A stretch of 64,000 bases of DNA from Mermis nigrescens (Eukaryota > Nematoda > Enoplea > Mermithida > Mermithidae): the NCBI GenBank assembly GCA_036768485.1, contig JAVLUZ010000812.1:62001-126000 (forward strand), in the 5' to 3' direction. Below the pieces are notes generated by a model. It searched no databases. It saw nothing but the letters and a program-made list of their open reading frames with translations, and was not told where the DNA came from. The stretch's first letter is position 1, and each line of letters opens with the position of its first letter. The translations under genes were made by a program, and so were the position numbers. Below are positions 11,628-22,949 of the stretch, piece after piece.

Positions 11628-13663
11628 GGTATGCATCCCCCCAAGAAACCAAAATACCCCCAGAAATCAAAATACCCCCCAGAATTCAATTTTTGAAATT
11701 TTTTTCGTTTTTTTCGCAATTTTTTGATGCCAATGGATAGTGCTTGATGAGAAACGTCGAAAAATGGTGTTTTTATCGCCCTATCACCATTTTTAGGCCA
11801 TTTTTTAACCTCCAAAAAATCTTGCACCCCCCAGAATTTTCTTGCTGCCCACATATGGGCGGAACCCTGACTTGGGCGGAAAAATTATCCGTTTTAACCA
11901 GAAAATTGCTCAAAAATCGTTAATTCTGCGTACTATTTTGGGCCAAAATCCGCCCCTGCACACAACGTAAAATTATATGCAGTCAATAACCAGCGGCCTA
12001 GACTGCAGGCAAGCACACAATGTAGAATTATATGCAGTCAAAAACCAGCGGCCTAGACTGCAGGTAATATAGCACAAAATGTGATATTATATGCAGTCAA
12101 GTTGAATGCTTATTGATATGAGAAGCTGGTGCTTCGCTTGCATTTAAACCTGTAGTAGATGGTTTTAGAAGGCACTTTTATTTGAGGTGGTCTGACAGAT
12201 TTGCTTCCTCAATAGGGAAAGTTTTTTTTGCACTGCATGGGTAGCAGCTTCAATAGCTGCCCAGTCACCCATTAGCGCATTTTGATGGGCTGGCATAAGC
12301 TCTGGTCCTGCATGATAGATAGTGAGTGGCTGTTGCTGTTCTTGTCCTCATTCTGGGGAATTGTTTTATTTTAGTGGAAATAAAATGCTTCAAAGTTTAT
12401 TCGACAATGTGAAACAAGGATTCCGAAAGCATTTGGGAATGTTTCGGATTAGTCCTCGGAAGCGGCGGGGAATGTGACTGAGCAGGGTTACCAATGTCTT
12501 AGGTTAAGGCTTGGTTATGCGCATTCACATTGATGACAGCGCATGGGCTAAGCCTGAGATCAATGAAGCAAAAATTGTGGAGCAAGCGGAGCAATTTTTG
12601 GGAGTAAGTTAAGAATATGGTACTTTCAGAATACTATATAGTAAACTTCAGAAGAGCGGATTTTTCGCTCAGTACTTAGAACAATGTTGAAAGAAGGCGC
12701 GAAAAAAATTTCATCCGTTTATGATCAATATTACAAAAGCTATGTGTTTCGTTAATTAGCCTCTTCTCGACCTAAGTATTTGAAGATTTAAACAGCGGAA
12801 TGCAGAATCACATGTAGATACACAATTTACATCGACCTTAGCATCTATACATCGACCTAAGCACCTATACATCGACGCCTAAGTATAATAGAAGCAAAAA
12901 CTTAGATTTTCATAAAATCGAAAAAAACATGCAAGAAATATAGAAAAATTTTTAAAGTTTTTTTCAAAATTTCAAACAGCTTTCCGCATCTTTTTTCTTT
13001 TTCTCCTTCATTGCAATGCTTCCTTCCGTAATTTCAGCCCAGATTATTTATTTTTGACAAATGTGTGTATAAGTCCTTGGATCGAGCCGTTTATCGTTTC
13101 AACACTCAAATCGAGAGATGCCTGCAACTTTGCAAGTATGGCTCAGATTTTCACGTAATTTTTTTCTGCGCTTCAATTTATCATGTTCTACCAGTTTGGC
13201 GGAAAAATTTTGGCATTCCGTATTCGTTTTGCTCCTTTTGTAAAAGTACCATATTCTTGACTTTAGCCCAATTTTTGCTTCATTTATGCCTTAGGCTTAG
13301 CCCACGTCTGGCACCAATCTGAATCCGCAAGCCGTTGCTATCGCCACACCATTTTTTCCAGTATCATATATATCTGCTGTATAATTTTATTTTCACTAAA
13401 GTAAACAATGCCCCAGAATGAGGACAAGAACAGCAACAGCTACGCAATATCTATCATGCAGGACCAGAGCTTATGCTTGCCCATCAAAATGCGCTAATGG
13501 GTGGATGAGCAGCTATTGAAGCTGCTACCCATGCTGTGCAAAAAACCCTCCCTATCAAGGAAGCAAATCTGCCAGACCATGTCAAATAAAAGTGCCTTTT
13601 AAAACCATCTACTAAAGGTTAAAATGGAGCGAAGCGCCAGCTTCCTATATCAATAAACATTGA

Positions 13664-13888
13664 ACTTGACTGCATATAATATCACATTGTATGCTATATT
13701 ACCCGCAGTCTAGGCCGCAGGTTTTTGACTGCATATAATTTTAAATTGTGTGCTATATTTCCTGCAGTCTAGGCCGCTGGTTTTTGACTGCAAATAATTT
13801 TACGTTGTGTGCTATATTACCTGCAGTCTAGGCCACTGGTTTTAGACTGCATATAATTTTACATTGTGTGCTATATTACCTGCAGTTG
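13664..13888. repeat. 59-bp tandem repeat, right arm of FB1
   Basis: About four units of 59 bp each contain CTGCATATAATTTTA, TGTGTGCTATATTACCTGCA and GTCTAGGCCGCTGGTTTT. Inverted units of the same repeat make up the left arm (about 9549-9601 and 11967-12090). Elements G and F are both inserted in this unit. Confidence 0.8.
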
Positions 13889-14011
13889 GCTGCAAATAAT
13901 TACTGTCAAAAGTAAGCTCTGCCTTTGGGGATGTTTCGTATTAGTCTCCGAAGCGTTGGGAGACTGTGACTGAGCGGGGTTACCAATGTCTTGGGCTTAG
14001 GCTTAGTTATG

Positions 14012-14141
14012 TGCATTCACATTGATGCCAGCGCATGGGCTAAGCCTGAGATAAATGGAGCAAAAATGCTGAGCGAGCGGAGCAATTTTGGCTCCATTTA
14101 TGCCTTAGGCTTAGCCCATGCGCTGGCATCAATGTGAATGC
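14012..14141. repeat. Near-perfect inverted repeat (about 54-bp arms)
   Basis: The left arm 14012-14065 and right arm 14085-14141 are inverted copies, each containing TTCACATTGATGCCAGCGCA or its complement. About 20 bp separate them. Parts of the same sequence recur in FB1 (12510-12610 and 13265-13330). It may be a small foldback derivative beside the right end of FB1. Confidence 0.75.
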
Positions 14142-15274
14142 ATAAGCAGTTACAGTCGCCACAAATAAAAAACTGAAGAAAAAATTTTAAAAGGAATTTT
14201 TTTCAAAACATGCAGAAAAAAACCGCATTCCGATCGATAAAACCACCTTTTTTGGATTAAGCAATGTCGAAAACCCAGGGAAATAGCATTTTTGACAAAA
14301 AAAACACGAAGGTCATCACACCATGTTCTCAAAAAATTCCATTTGTGGAAATGGACTATGCGTTTGCGTAACACTGTTCTGCAACGATTTGGTGAGTGGC
14401 AACAAAGAGCTATAAAGCGTTTGTTGCCACGAGAAGATTAACAACAGCAAGAACAACAAGAAATTTTATTTTGCAAATATTTCTAGTCAATAGAAATTCA
14501 AATTTTCGAGAAACCACTGGTCTGTGATCAAAATGGATGTCATATCCATGATCATCGTATAAGAATGGACTATGTAACATCAAATTTCGGAAAAATTTGA
14601 AAAAGGTTTCCCTTTTAGAAACGTATCGTTTTTTGAAGAAAAATAGTCAGGTATGTACCACTTTATATAATACAATAATTTTGCACTGATATTGGGGGTA
14701 CTTGACTGATACTGAGAAGACATGACCATAATAATAATAGTACATTATTCAGATTGACACAGTAAAATGTCGCAAAGAAAACTAACATAAACATAGTGGA
14801 TGTTGTAAAATCCGCAAATCGTTGAAAAATTTCGAACATATTGTGGGAGATAATTCCAAATTCTAGCTGATCTAGTTCCAAAACCATAATTTTTACAATC
14901 AAGTCGAAATCTATCTAAATATATGTGTTTTTTGGGCTCTCATAACCTCATAATTAATATAAGTGCTAAAATGGCGTTAAAACAACGTTGTTCAATTTTC
15001 ATGCATTTTCGACCTTCATTTTGCCACATTCTTCCAAGAAAACTCCTCATTTTTCGATTTTCAGGGTCTAGAGACTCCTTAAACCCTCCTGTGCATGTCC
15101 GAGCATCACTTAATACCTGGGGCGATCGCCAGAGCTCGTTCCGCTGTGACATAATTTTAGGTTGGTTGGTCACCTTTCAAATAAGATTGCCGCATTTTCG
15201 TCATGCTAAAAAATCTTTTTTTACGGAAGATTACAAATAAATATAAAAATATAAAGGAAATATAAAATTTACAG
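14142..15274. other. Intron sequence, nothing recognised
   Basis: This is AT-rich sequence upstream of the vasa exon at 15275. The open frames here (for example 14150-14374 on the minus strand and 14923-15240 on the plus strand) show no domain or splice context. Confidence 0.5.
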
Positions 15275-15510
15275 GAAGGCTATTGCTCAACCAGCATCCG
15301 AGTCATTCAACTCATCCAACCAACAAAACGGATTCTCAGATGGTTTTAATAGCAGGTCTAACACAGGAGGGGATAATTCTAATAGTGGGTTCGCGAGCAA
15401 TAAGCAAAGCGGCTTCGGCGATAGGAGTGGTTTTGGAGGCAGTGCGTCTGGATTTGGCGGTAGTTCCGGTGGTAGTTTTGGTGGCGAAAGACAGGGTAGT
15501 GGTGGGGGAG
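15275..15510 (+). CDS. vasa: Vasa exon: Ser/Asn/Gly/Phe-rich N-terminal region
   Basis: The acceptor TTTACAG precedes the exon and the donor GTATGC follows it. The reading frame gives KAIAQPASESFNSSN near the start and GFGDRSGFGGSASGFGG near the end. This is the low-complexity Phe-Gly and Ser-Gly-rich tail that precedes the zinc knuckles or helicase core in many Vasa proteins, where it supports germ-granule condensation. It begins with the last base of a split codon and ends with the first base of one (G). That joins to AT at 20116 to give Asp. A longer open frame in another reading frame (15283-15543) is a shadow. Confidence 0.85.
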
Positions 15511-16727
15511 GTATGCTTTAATTTTATTAGACATGCAGCATAAAAAGCCTTTTCTGTTTTCAAAAGAAGGACAGTGTGGAACAGCGAAAATATGCCAACA
15601 GAAACATTAAAAAATGTACACTCGCAGAAAGAGTATAATAGGTACAGAATAAAGAATATGTGTCAAAACAGTAATACGAATACAGCTCGTACCAAGAATA
15701 AGTATTTTTGTGCACGGTCATAAAGGCGATGCTCTTGCGTATGACTGGGGACCGGATTTTGAGGTGCTAGCATAGCACCAAAAACCTCTGTTTTCTGAAA
15801 CAGTTTTCTCAGTTTTTGACAGTTTGAGCCGGTTTCGCGCCTATGTAATTTGACTCTGGAAGCGGCTATACTTTGAACATAATACCTATTGTTTGCATTG
15901 CAGCACCCAATTGGTCGTTGCATACACCTCTTTGGCTTATTTTTGCACCTAAAAATCCGGTCTCTACATATGACCAAGGTTTATTATCCATGTTTACCGT
16001 TTGGGTTTTTCAATTTTACCCAAAACATTACTCCTGGAAACGTTTACCACAGATTCGGGTAGCGTATTCTGTTGTTATTCTATGATTGAAAAAAAATATT
16101 TCTTCAAGTTATAGATTTAAGAGCAGTGACTTTTAATTTTAATGCATTGGTGGATCTATGTAGTGTTGTTATCAAGGTCTATTGTCCAGTTGTAAGGGTG
16201 GTCAAAAAATATTTTTTCAAGCTACAATTTAGAGCAGCGACTTTTAATTTTATTATATACATATTGATGGATCTAGAGTTGTTATCAACGTTTATTGTCC
16301 ATGTTTACGGGTGGTCAGAATTTGCATATAGTAGAGCACTTTTTTATTCACTCAAAAATGACCTGTCGATTTCGTTACAAAACGTTCAATACTTTCTTGG
16401 TGTTAAATCGATGCTAGTACTAAGCTTCAGTATATAATAGGGATGGACCGGGTCCACGGACCCGGACCCGGACCCGGCACTACCCGATGATTTTCTTGGA
16501 CCCGGACCCGGATTTTTTGAGATTGAAGACCCGGACCCGGACCCGAAATTTTTAAAATTGAAGACCCGGACCCGGACCCGATCTTTCTAATTATTTCGGA
16601 CCCGAGTCAAATAGAATTTGACTTAGCAACAGTCTTTTGCCAATAATGAAAAACAATTGCCATTTCAAAAATTTTATTTGCCACTTCGAATAACACTCAC
16701 ATCAACATTCTGAGTTATACTTTCGTT

Positions 16728-16886
16728 TTAAATTTCTTTGAAATTGTACTTAATGAAAAGCAATTTCTCTGCCGTCTTTCCATGCAAACGACGTCTGTTC
16801 GGCTGGTATATAAGTCCGGCTCCGCTAAACAGCTGTTCCGAAGGAACACTTGTTGCTGGCGATTAGAGAAACTTGCGTACAGCAGA
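16728..16886 (-). pseudogene. hAT transposase C-terminus (decayed)
   Basis: The minus-strand translation is SAVRKFL, an in-frame stop (16863-16865), then SPATSVPSEQLFSGAGLIY, QPNRRRLHGKTAEKLLFI and KYNFKEI with a terminal stop. PATSVPSE-LFS-AG and the following R-R-L-..-E-LLF are the conserved C-terminal dimerisation region of hAT transposases. Only about 53 codons remain and one is a stop, so it is dead. It is direct protein evidence that family J, and by TIR/TSD analogy its neighbours, belong to hAT. Confidence 0.88.
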
Positions 16887-17223
16887 GACCGGGTAATTTT
16901 GGTAATGTCTATAAACTAATTAAATTTTATCTTTTTTATTTGAAAATTAATTATGCACGGTCAAACTGATTAAAATGCTGAAACAAAACAATGCAGTGTA
17001 ATTGTCAAGCATTGAAGTAACTGCTTGCCGTAATATGACATTGGGTAAAAAATGGCACATGGCCAATCACAAGTTTTCGTGAGTTAAAAGATTTACTCCC
17101 ATTTCAATAACATCAAGCGAATCGTACAACAGTAAATAAAGCACTTTGAATGCACACAACCAATAAAAAATTATACAAATCGCACACTACGTTCTTTTGC
17201 TTTAACTCTTCTGTAGTTGTCCT

Positions 17224-17394
17224 CAGTGGCGGATCTAGGATTTTTCTAAGGGGGGGCGGAACCCTGACTTAGGCGGAAAAATTAGCCGTTTTAACCCGAA
17301 AATTGCTAAAAATCGCTCAAAAATGCTTAATTTTGCGCACTATTTTGGGCCTATGGAGGGGCGGCCGCCCCCCGCCCCCCTAAATCCGCCCCTG
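17224..17394. mobile_element. E: 171-bp hAT-type MITE nested in J
   Basis: It begins CAGTGGCGGATCTAGGA and ends TAAATCCGCCCCTG. The exact duplication GTTGTCCT lies at 17216-17223 and 17395-17402. It is the uninterrupted relative of F. Confidence 0.9.
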
Positions 17395-17708
17395 GTTGTC
17401 CTCGTCTTATCCGCGCATTTTGCTCACGTAGTCTATCAGCTACAACTTGATCTAAATTATGTGTCTATTTAAATTGCCGAAAATTTTGTGTCAGTGCATT
17501 GTGGTTTTGGAAATGTGCACTTCTACAAGATGTGTTGGACCCGGACCCGGTCGGGTCTAGCACTGTGGACCCGGACCCGGACCCGGACCCGAAAATTGGA
17601 AAGCTGCAGACCCGGACCCGGACCCGGACCCGAAGTTTTAAAATGTTGAGACCCGGACCCGGACCCGAAAATCCAAAATTTTGGACCCGGTCCATCCCTA
17701 GTATATAA

Positions 17709-20115
17709 CCATTTTAAAATTCTTTTTGGACACACATGAGTGCACAATTTGCAATATTTTTGCATCTCGATCGAGCCAGTGATTTATTGCTTATAAAGGG
17801 GATTTTTGCATATTAATCTAAAAAAGATCATTAAATTGAGTTGAGAGGTATGCATAAAGCATTTTATAACAAAATTGTTGAAGTCGTGTGTCGTCAGTCG
17901 CACTTAAATATTCCTTTAATCATCCTTTCTACTAGAATGTAAGATCTAGATATTCAATGGAATGATTATCTGATCAAATCAGTGTACAGTGTCAGGGATT
18001 TATCTGCGGATAAGTGCCGAACATATCACGGCCTTTCGTGGCTGAAATAACATGGCACGTTGTTTTAGCATGAAATGCAGAAAATTACAAAATTTTCCGA
18101 AAGTCAATTTATGCTAAATAGTTTCGATGATGAAAAAAAGTGCAACAAGTCGAGAACGCCTTAATTTCTGCTCATAAATATTAATTGGAATTTAATTTTA
18201 CTTTGATTTGTTTTGAGATTTAGCTTTCGCTTGATTAGTTTTTGTACATATTATGTTATATACATATTTCGATATTGTAGGATATGTGTACACTTCGAAA
18301 AATTGCCAAATCCTCGTGACTTGTGTGGGCACAATCGTCCTTGACATTGTAGTTGATTGTTATTGATGCAATATGGTACTGCCAAACAAAGCTTTTGTTA
18401 CACAAAGGCTGAATAATTTTATTCGTAGGCATGTACATACAATGAATGCGTTTTATATATAATAATTTTCGGTCTTTATCTTGCATTATTTTTCCCAAGG
18501 AAAGTTGCAATTTTGTTTAGGGGCATTATCAAGCAAAATTTTTTGGCGTGTATAAAAAAGCCAATTTTCCAAAATTTTAGATTCTGCGGAGGGATTGATG
18601 AAACCTTCAAGATAATGTTTAGCGTTGTACAAAAGCTACCTAAGAAACTTGAACATTTATGCGGTGATATCGCTCTGGCGCATACATGATTGAGGGTTGT
18701 CCCTCCATCCCCATAAATTTATTGAGACTTGAATTCGCGATTTTCCGTAAATTCTTTTAGAAATTCGATACAAAGGTCTTATTTTAGTGTTTTGACTCTT
18801 TGTTCAAAAACGTCAAATTTTGATGCTCCGCGCCATATACTTATTTATTGATTAGGTATATTTCGCTCAATTTAATTGAATTTTGTTCGATATTTTTTCG
18901 AAGTTTTTCACGTTATGCTCAAGAAAGATAGAGTATCGTCGGAAACGCCGAAAAACAATGTTTGACGCGTATCTACTGTTTTTGAGCCCAAAAAACACTT
19001 TCAAATTAACCCCCCCATCGCGTTTATCGCTTCATCAGTATGCGCTCTGCTTACTAATTACTAAGTAAATAAGCAAAGTAACAAAGTGAACATTTTCACA
19101 ATGTAAGTCTGAAAATTTTGCGGAGTCAACTTCTTTACCGAATAAATTATGGAATCAACATTTATTTTTAGCATTATTTCCCTTAGCAATGGTGCTAATA
19201 CAAAGATTTTTCATCAGCATGGAATGGCGTACATAAGCACAATAGTTTTTAAACTATGAAGAATGTTAGTAATACGTAAAAATGTCATTCCTTTTTTAAT
19301 TGTAGATGTGTTAAAGAATGCCAATTTTGGAATTTTTGCTTGTTAATTTCTTAAGCGTGATTTATTACAATCTTTGAGTACAATTGAATAAATTAAGAAG
19401 GTCATGCTAAATCAAAGTTATTAGCTTAAACGACGTCAGAAGTAATAACGCGGTTGTTACTAATATAATCTTGCCGCTGGCTTAAATGGGCCTATGATTT
19501 TTTTATCATAATTATAAGCGTTAGGGGAACAATTTTGTTTTAAAACAACGCAGGACAGTGCTTAACTGTCCTACAGTTCTGATTTCCGAAAACTTGAAAA
19601 AACAGACCTTTTCTAGAAGTTGTCCACCATCGCATTTTTCTATACCGCATTTTTTAGCTAGATAATGTAAGTACATAAGGGTCTAATCATGAGTCAATTT
19701 GCTCATTTTGCTTTGTAGCAGGTGCTACAGAGACTGTACTATTAATTTAATACACAAAATCGCAGTTTTTCTTGGCAATTTGGTATTGAAGGCCAATTTT
19801 TCGAATCAAAAAATGAATGCAGAATTGTTTAAGTTGCCCAAAGATTGATTTTAAAGTGCTCAAACCATATGCTTGGAGCTATATATATGGTAATTTAAAA
19901 ATTTTTTGGAAGTTTTGCTTAAGTTACGTTGGAAGCGTCAAAATAATCATATTTTTGCCCGAAAAAGTCTTAAAACTCGTTAGCTCGTCGTGCTAACGTC
20001 AAAAATTTTCATTAGCAGGACCAAACTTTCATTGGCTTAGTGCTAGAAAGCCTTGTGTGAAATAGTCTATAGTTTGTTCTTGTCACGTAAAAACATGCGA
20101 GTATGTCTTTCTTAG
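17709..20115. other. Intron sequence with degraded repeat U
   Basis: About 2.4 kb of AT-rich intron. A degraded copy of dispersed family U lies at about 18685-19060, recognisable by the GACGCGTATC and TGTTTTTGAGCCCAAAAAA words shared with 24420-24860. No coding exon was recognised and the flanking exons join in phase without one. Confidence 0.45.
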
Positions 20116-20279
20116 ATCGAGCTTGCCGAATATGCAATCAAGAAGGACATTTCGCTCGCGAATGCCCGCAGAAGGGAGGTGGTGGTGGAGGAAGGGGTGC
20201 ATGTTTTAAGTGTGGTGAACAAGGTCACCGTAGTGCTGAATGCCCGCAATCAGGTGGTGGCTACGGGAATCGCGGCCAG
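20116..20279 (+). CDS. vasa: Vasa exon: CCHC zinc knuckles 1 and 2
   Basis: The acceptor TTTCTTAG precedes AT, completing a GAT codon with the previous exon. The frame encodes CRICNQEGHFAREC and CFKCGEQGHRSAEC, two C-X2-C-X4-H-X4-C knuckles separated by a KGGGGGGRG linker. Such knuckles bind single-stranded RNA and occur in the Vasa proteins of nematodes (GLH), some arthropods and cnidarians. The chosen donor is CAG/GTTCGG, which is weak but gives phase 0, as the next exon needs. The ATG at 20103 lies in the intron side of the acceptor and is not the start. Confidence 0.88.
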
Positions 20280-20301
20280 GTTCGGCATGCAAAACATTTA
20301 T

Positions 20302-20706
20302 ACATGCACATCATGACAAAAGGTCGGGCTGTATTCCCCCCGTTGAAGAGTCAGCCAGGCAGATTCTGTCCGCCGATTTTGAGCTGGCATAACATTTTCT
20401 GCTTCATTTTCAGGACAAAAGCAGTAATAATGTCAAAATTCTTCCTTAGCTCAGTGCCGTATCTATAATTTGTCTGTGAAATTGATACATCTATGTATTT
20501 TTTAGTGTTAAAAGCGATATCCTGCAATCCAAATGAACTAGAAATGCCTAAAAGTGCGGCATTACCACGCAAAAGCGTTCTATATAGTATTTTTTGACCA
20601 TTCTCGTCATTTGACTAAAACGGGTGAATACTAATTCACTGGTCTGGATTTCTGGGATTTTTCCATCCTTCTGCCGAACCGACCCTGACCCTTTGTATCT
20701 AAGATA
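20302..20706. mobile_element. T-family hAT-like MITE
   Basis: This is a reverse-orientation copy of family T, with ATGCACATC near the left end and ACCCTGACCCTTTGTATC near the right end. ACATTTAT occurs on both sides (20294-20301 and 20707-20714), fitting an 8-bp duplication. It lies 14 bp beyond the donor of the preceding vasa exon. Confidence 0.6.
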
Positions 20707-21284
20707 ACATTTATGATTGCTCCTACGTTTAATTGAATTATCTTTAAGGACCTTTTAATTTTGTTTAAATTTTCAAATTTCGAATTTCAATTTTCAATCA
20801 ATTTCAATCTACACGTTTCTTCCCTAACAGACCATGCGTAACGTAAATCTATAAATAGAGTAGAGAAATAGTAACATTTCAGGTTTCTCGAGGCCATGAT
20901 TGTCAAAACTTCCTATTAGTATTCGTACGTTGTAGTTACTTGCAAGCAGAGGCGGGGGTTTGGTAATTTAACCTCTGAGGAGATAACTGGAGAATTAGAT
21001 GAGAAAAATGGGGTGAGAGTCGGGCGACGGGTAATCTGATTATTTTAAATAATTTAACCTTTTTTATATAGTTGGCTTATCGGCTGAACAATAGACTTCC
21101 ATTACTAGGTGAGTTTCATTCTACTTTTTTGTTCCTAATTTAAAATTTTTTCTGATAAACAACTAGACTTACCACATCGCTATGTCAAAAAATTTGATTT
21201 GAAAGTAACTGCTTACTGGCTCGTGCAGCTAGCATGATTCGCTATTCAGTTGTTAAATAGTATGAACAACTCGAATTACTGTCT

Positions 21285-22545
21285 GTGACATACAAGGGCA
21301 TGGGGAGGAGTGAGAGGGCGGTATTATTCCCCTGAGCTTGAAAATAGCTGTATAGCCATTTTGGCCCAATAGACTTTTTGGGCTCAGAAAACTAGCTTTA
21401 TAGCCTTTTTGGAATCAGAAACATGCCATGCGAGTTTAGAAATGCTATATAGTTCTATTTTCTGAGTCTCACAAGCTTTTGTAGCTATTTTCCCGAGTTC
21501 AGAAAGGGCTGTATAGCTATTTTTTGTTCAAAAAGGCTATATAGTCATGTTTGTTAGGTTAAAAAAGGCTATGTATTTGCCACAAAGCTCTAAAACGATA
21601 GTTTTACAGCGATACCATTGTTTCCTCGTAATCGAATAGTTTTTTATAAAGTACTTAGCTACACACAAGAGCATGGGGGTGACGGGGGTATTGATCCTCC
21701 TGAGCTTTGAAAAACTGATAGCTATACGGCCATTTTTTCCAGAAAAAAACATTGCTATATTGTCTTTTTTGGGCTCAGAAAAAGAGCTATGCAGCCTTTT
21801 TGGGCTCAGAAACTCATTTTTTTAGCTCAGAAATGCTACATACATAGTTGTCTTTTCTGAGTTTTAAAAGGTTATTTATCTATTTTCTTGACTCAATAAA
21901 GAGCTAAATAGCTATTTTTAGTCCAAAAATGCTATATAGCTATGTTTTTAAGTCAAAAAAGGCTGTATTGCTAGTTTTCTGAGCCCAAAAAGGCTATATA
22001 GCTAATTTTTTGAGCCTAAAAAGGCTATAGAACCGTTTTTACGAAACCTTTAGCCATCTACCGATTTTTGGTTTTCATCCTCCTCTGAAAGTTTGACCTT
22101 GCGCACCTATGGCTGTACAGCGATTTTGGCCGAAAAACCATTGCCGTTTAGCCTTTTCTGGGAGCTCAGAAATGCTGTAGCCGTCTTCTCTAAGTTTTAA
22201 AAGGATATAAGCATTTTGTCGACTCCTTGAAGAGGTTAATAGCTATTTTTAGTCCAAAAAGTCTGTATAGCAGCTATGTTTGTGAGTTCAAAAAGGCTGT
22301 ATAGCTATGTATATTTGTGAGTATAAAAAGGCTATTAATTTGCTGAAAATGCTCAAGGACGGTTGTTTTAAAGCGATACCATCTTTTTTCGCTGTAGAAC
22401 CGTTTTTTACGAAGCACATAGCTATCGACCGATTTTCGGTGTCCTCCGCCTGAAAGTTCGACTTTACGCGCCTAGTATGCTTAGCTATCCAAGTTTTCGA
22501 TTTTCATTTCTCCCTGAGAGTTTGACCCTGCGCACCTATATATGG
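21285..22545. repeat. Irregular minisatellite of GGCTATATAGCTA units
   Basis: Roughly 25 diverged units of 30-40 bp each contain a GGCTATATAGCTA-like core and TTTTTGAGCTCAAAAA-like spacers. Both cores are nearly self-complementary. Family-T-like edge sequences recur at 21300, 21665, 22095 and 22530, which suggests that one minisatellite-bearing element was duplicated in tandem. It has no coding capacity. Confidence 0.7.
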
Positions 22546-22620
22546 TACATACATATGTAGGCTTGAAAACGAATATTTTAAATTTATGCACTTTTTATTG
22601 TACAGTGTTATTTAATTCAG

Positions 22621-22701
22621 TCCTTTGGCGGCGGGAATGGATTTGAAGCTCAAAAAGGTTTTGGTGATTCGACTCAGGACGGAGGGGCTGAGAATTGCAA
22701 C
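22621..22701 (+). CDS. vasa: Vasa exon: Gly-rich linker
   Basis: The acceptor TTTAATTCAG and strong donor GTAAGTT bound 27 codons in phase 0/0: SFGGGNGFEAQKGFG then DSTQDGGAENCN. It is a Gly/Phe-rich linker between knuckle 2 and knuckle 3. It has no domain, and identification rests on splice sites, phase and composition matching the neighbours. Confidence 0.75.
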
Positions 22702-22949
22702 GTAAGTTTTATCTGTTTTTTCGAGGGGAATTATGAATGAATGAGCGTTAAGCAGTGCGTTTCTTTTGAATCAGACATTTCGTTGATAAATGCATTTTTT
22801 AATTCTCACGCAGAATGGGCAGTGGCCTGATGAAAGATAAATTATGCTGTATAAATGATTTTTGTAGGTTTAAAATATCACGTTTTATGTGCTTCTTTCG
22901 CTATATATTGCAATTCTACATATTTGACGCCTCCAGAATGACTGTTGAC

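Larger units (their letters stand above)
9668..11857. mobile_element. R4: family R MITE nested in F
   Basis: The left end CACACCTGGGCG and right end GCTGCCCACATATG match family R in reverse orientation. The flanks are GGTGGAAC (9660-9667) and GGCGGAAC (11858-11865), 7 of 8. The uninterrupted target GGCGGAAC is present in element E, which confirms the insertion. R4 itself is interrupted by element A. Confidence 0.8.
9610..11958. mobile_element. F: hAT-type element, outer shell of a four-level nest
   Basis: It begins CAGTGGCGGATCCAGGA and ends AAATCCGCCCCTG. The duplication CACACAAC flanks it at 9602-9609 and 11959-11966, 8 of 8 matching. Its own sequence is only the outer arms (9610-9667 and 11858-11958). 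The rest is element R4 with A and D inside. Element E (17224-17394) is the same family without an insertion and shows what F looked like before. Confidence 0.88.
5509..13905. repeat. FB1: foldback element split by insertions
   Basis: The left end AGTAATTATTTGCA (about 5510) and the right end TGCAAATAATTACT (about 13891) are inverted. The left arm is 5509-5549 plus 9549-9601 plus 11967 to about 12360. The right arm is about 13410-13905. The arms hold inverted copies of a 59-bp tandem unit, then an inverted unique stretch (12120-12360 against 13410-13640). Insertions G (5550-9540) and F (9610-11958) both landed in the left arm. The middle (12360-13410) contains further inverted segments. I found no clear target duplication at the outer ends. 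Confidence 0.65.
16438..17700. mobile_element. J: hAT element with transposase relic
   Basis: It begins TAGGGATGGACCGGGTCC and ends GGACCCGGTCCATCCCTA, a perfect 18-bp inverted repeat. The exact duplication GTATATAA lies at 16430-16437 and 17701-17708. (GGACCC)n subterminal repeats lie inside both ends. It carries the decayed C-terminus of a hAT transposase (16728-16886, minus strand) and a later insertion of element E. Confidence 0.92.

Noticed and set aside
17465..17765. Open frames of Gly-Ser-Gly-Pro and Asp-Pro repeats
   Set aside because: They come from the (GGACCC)n subterminal repeats of element J.
20103..20115. ATG at 20103 as the start of vasa
   Set aside because: It lies just before a good acceptor (TTTCTTAG), and the exon joins in phase to the upstream Gly/Phe-rich exon.
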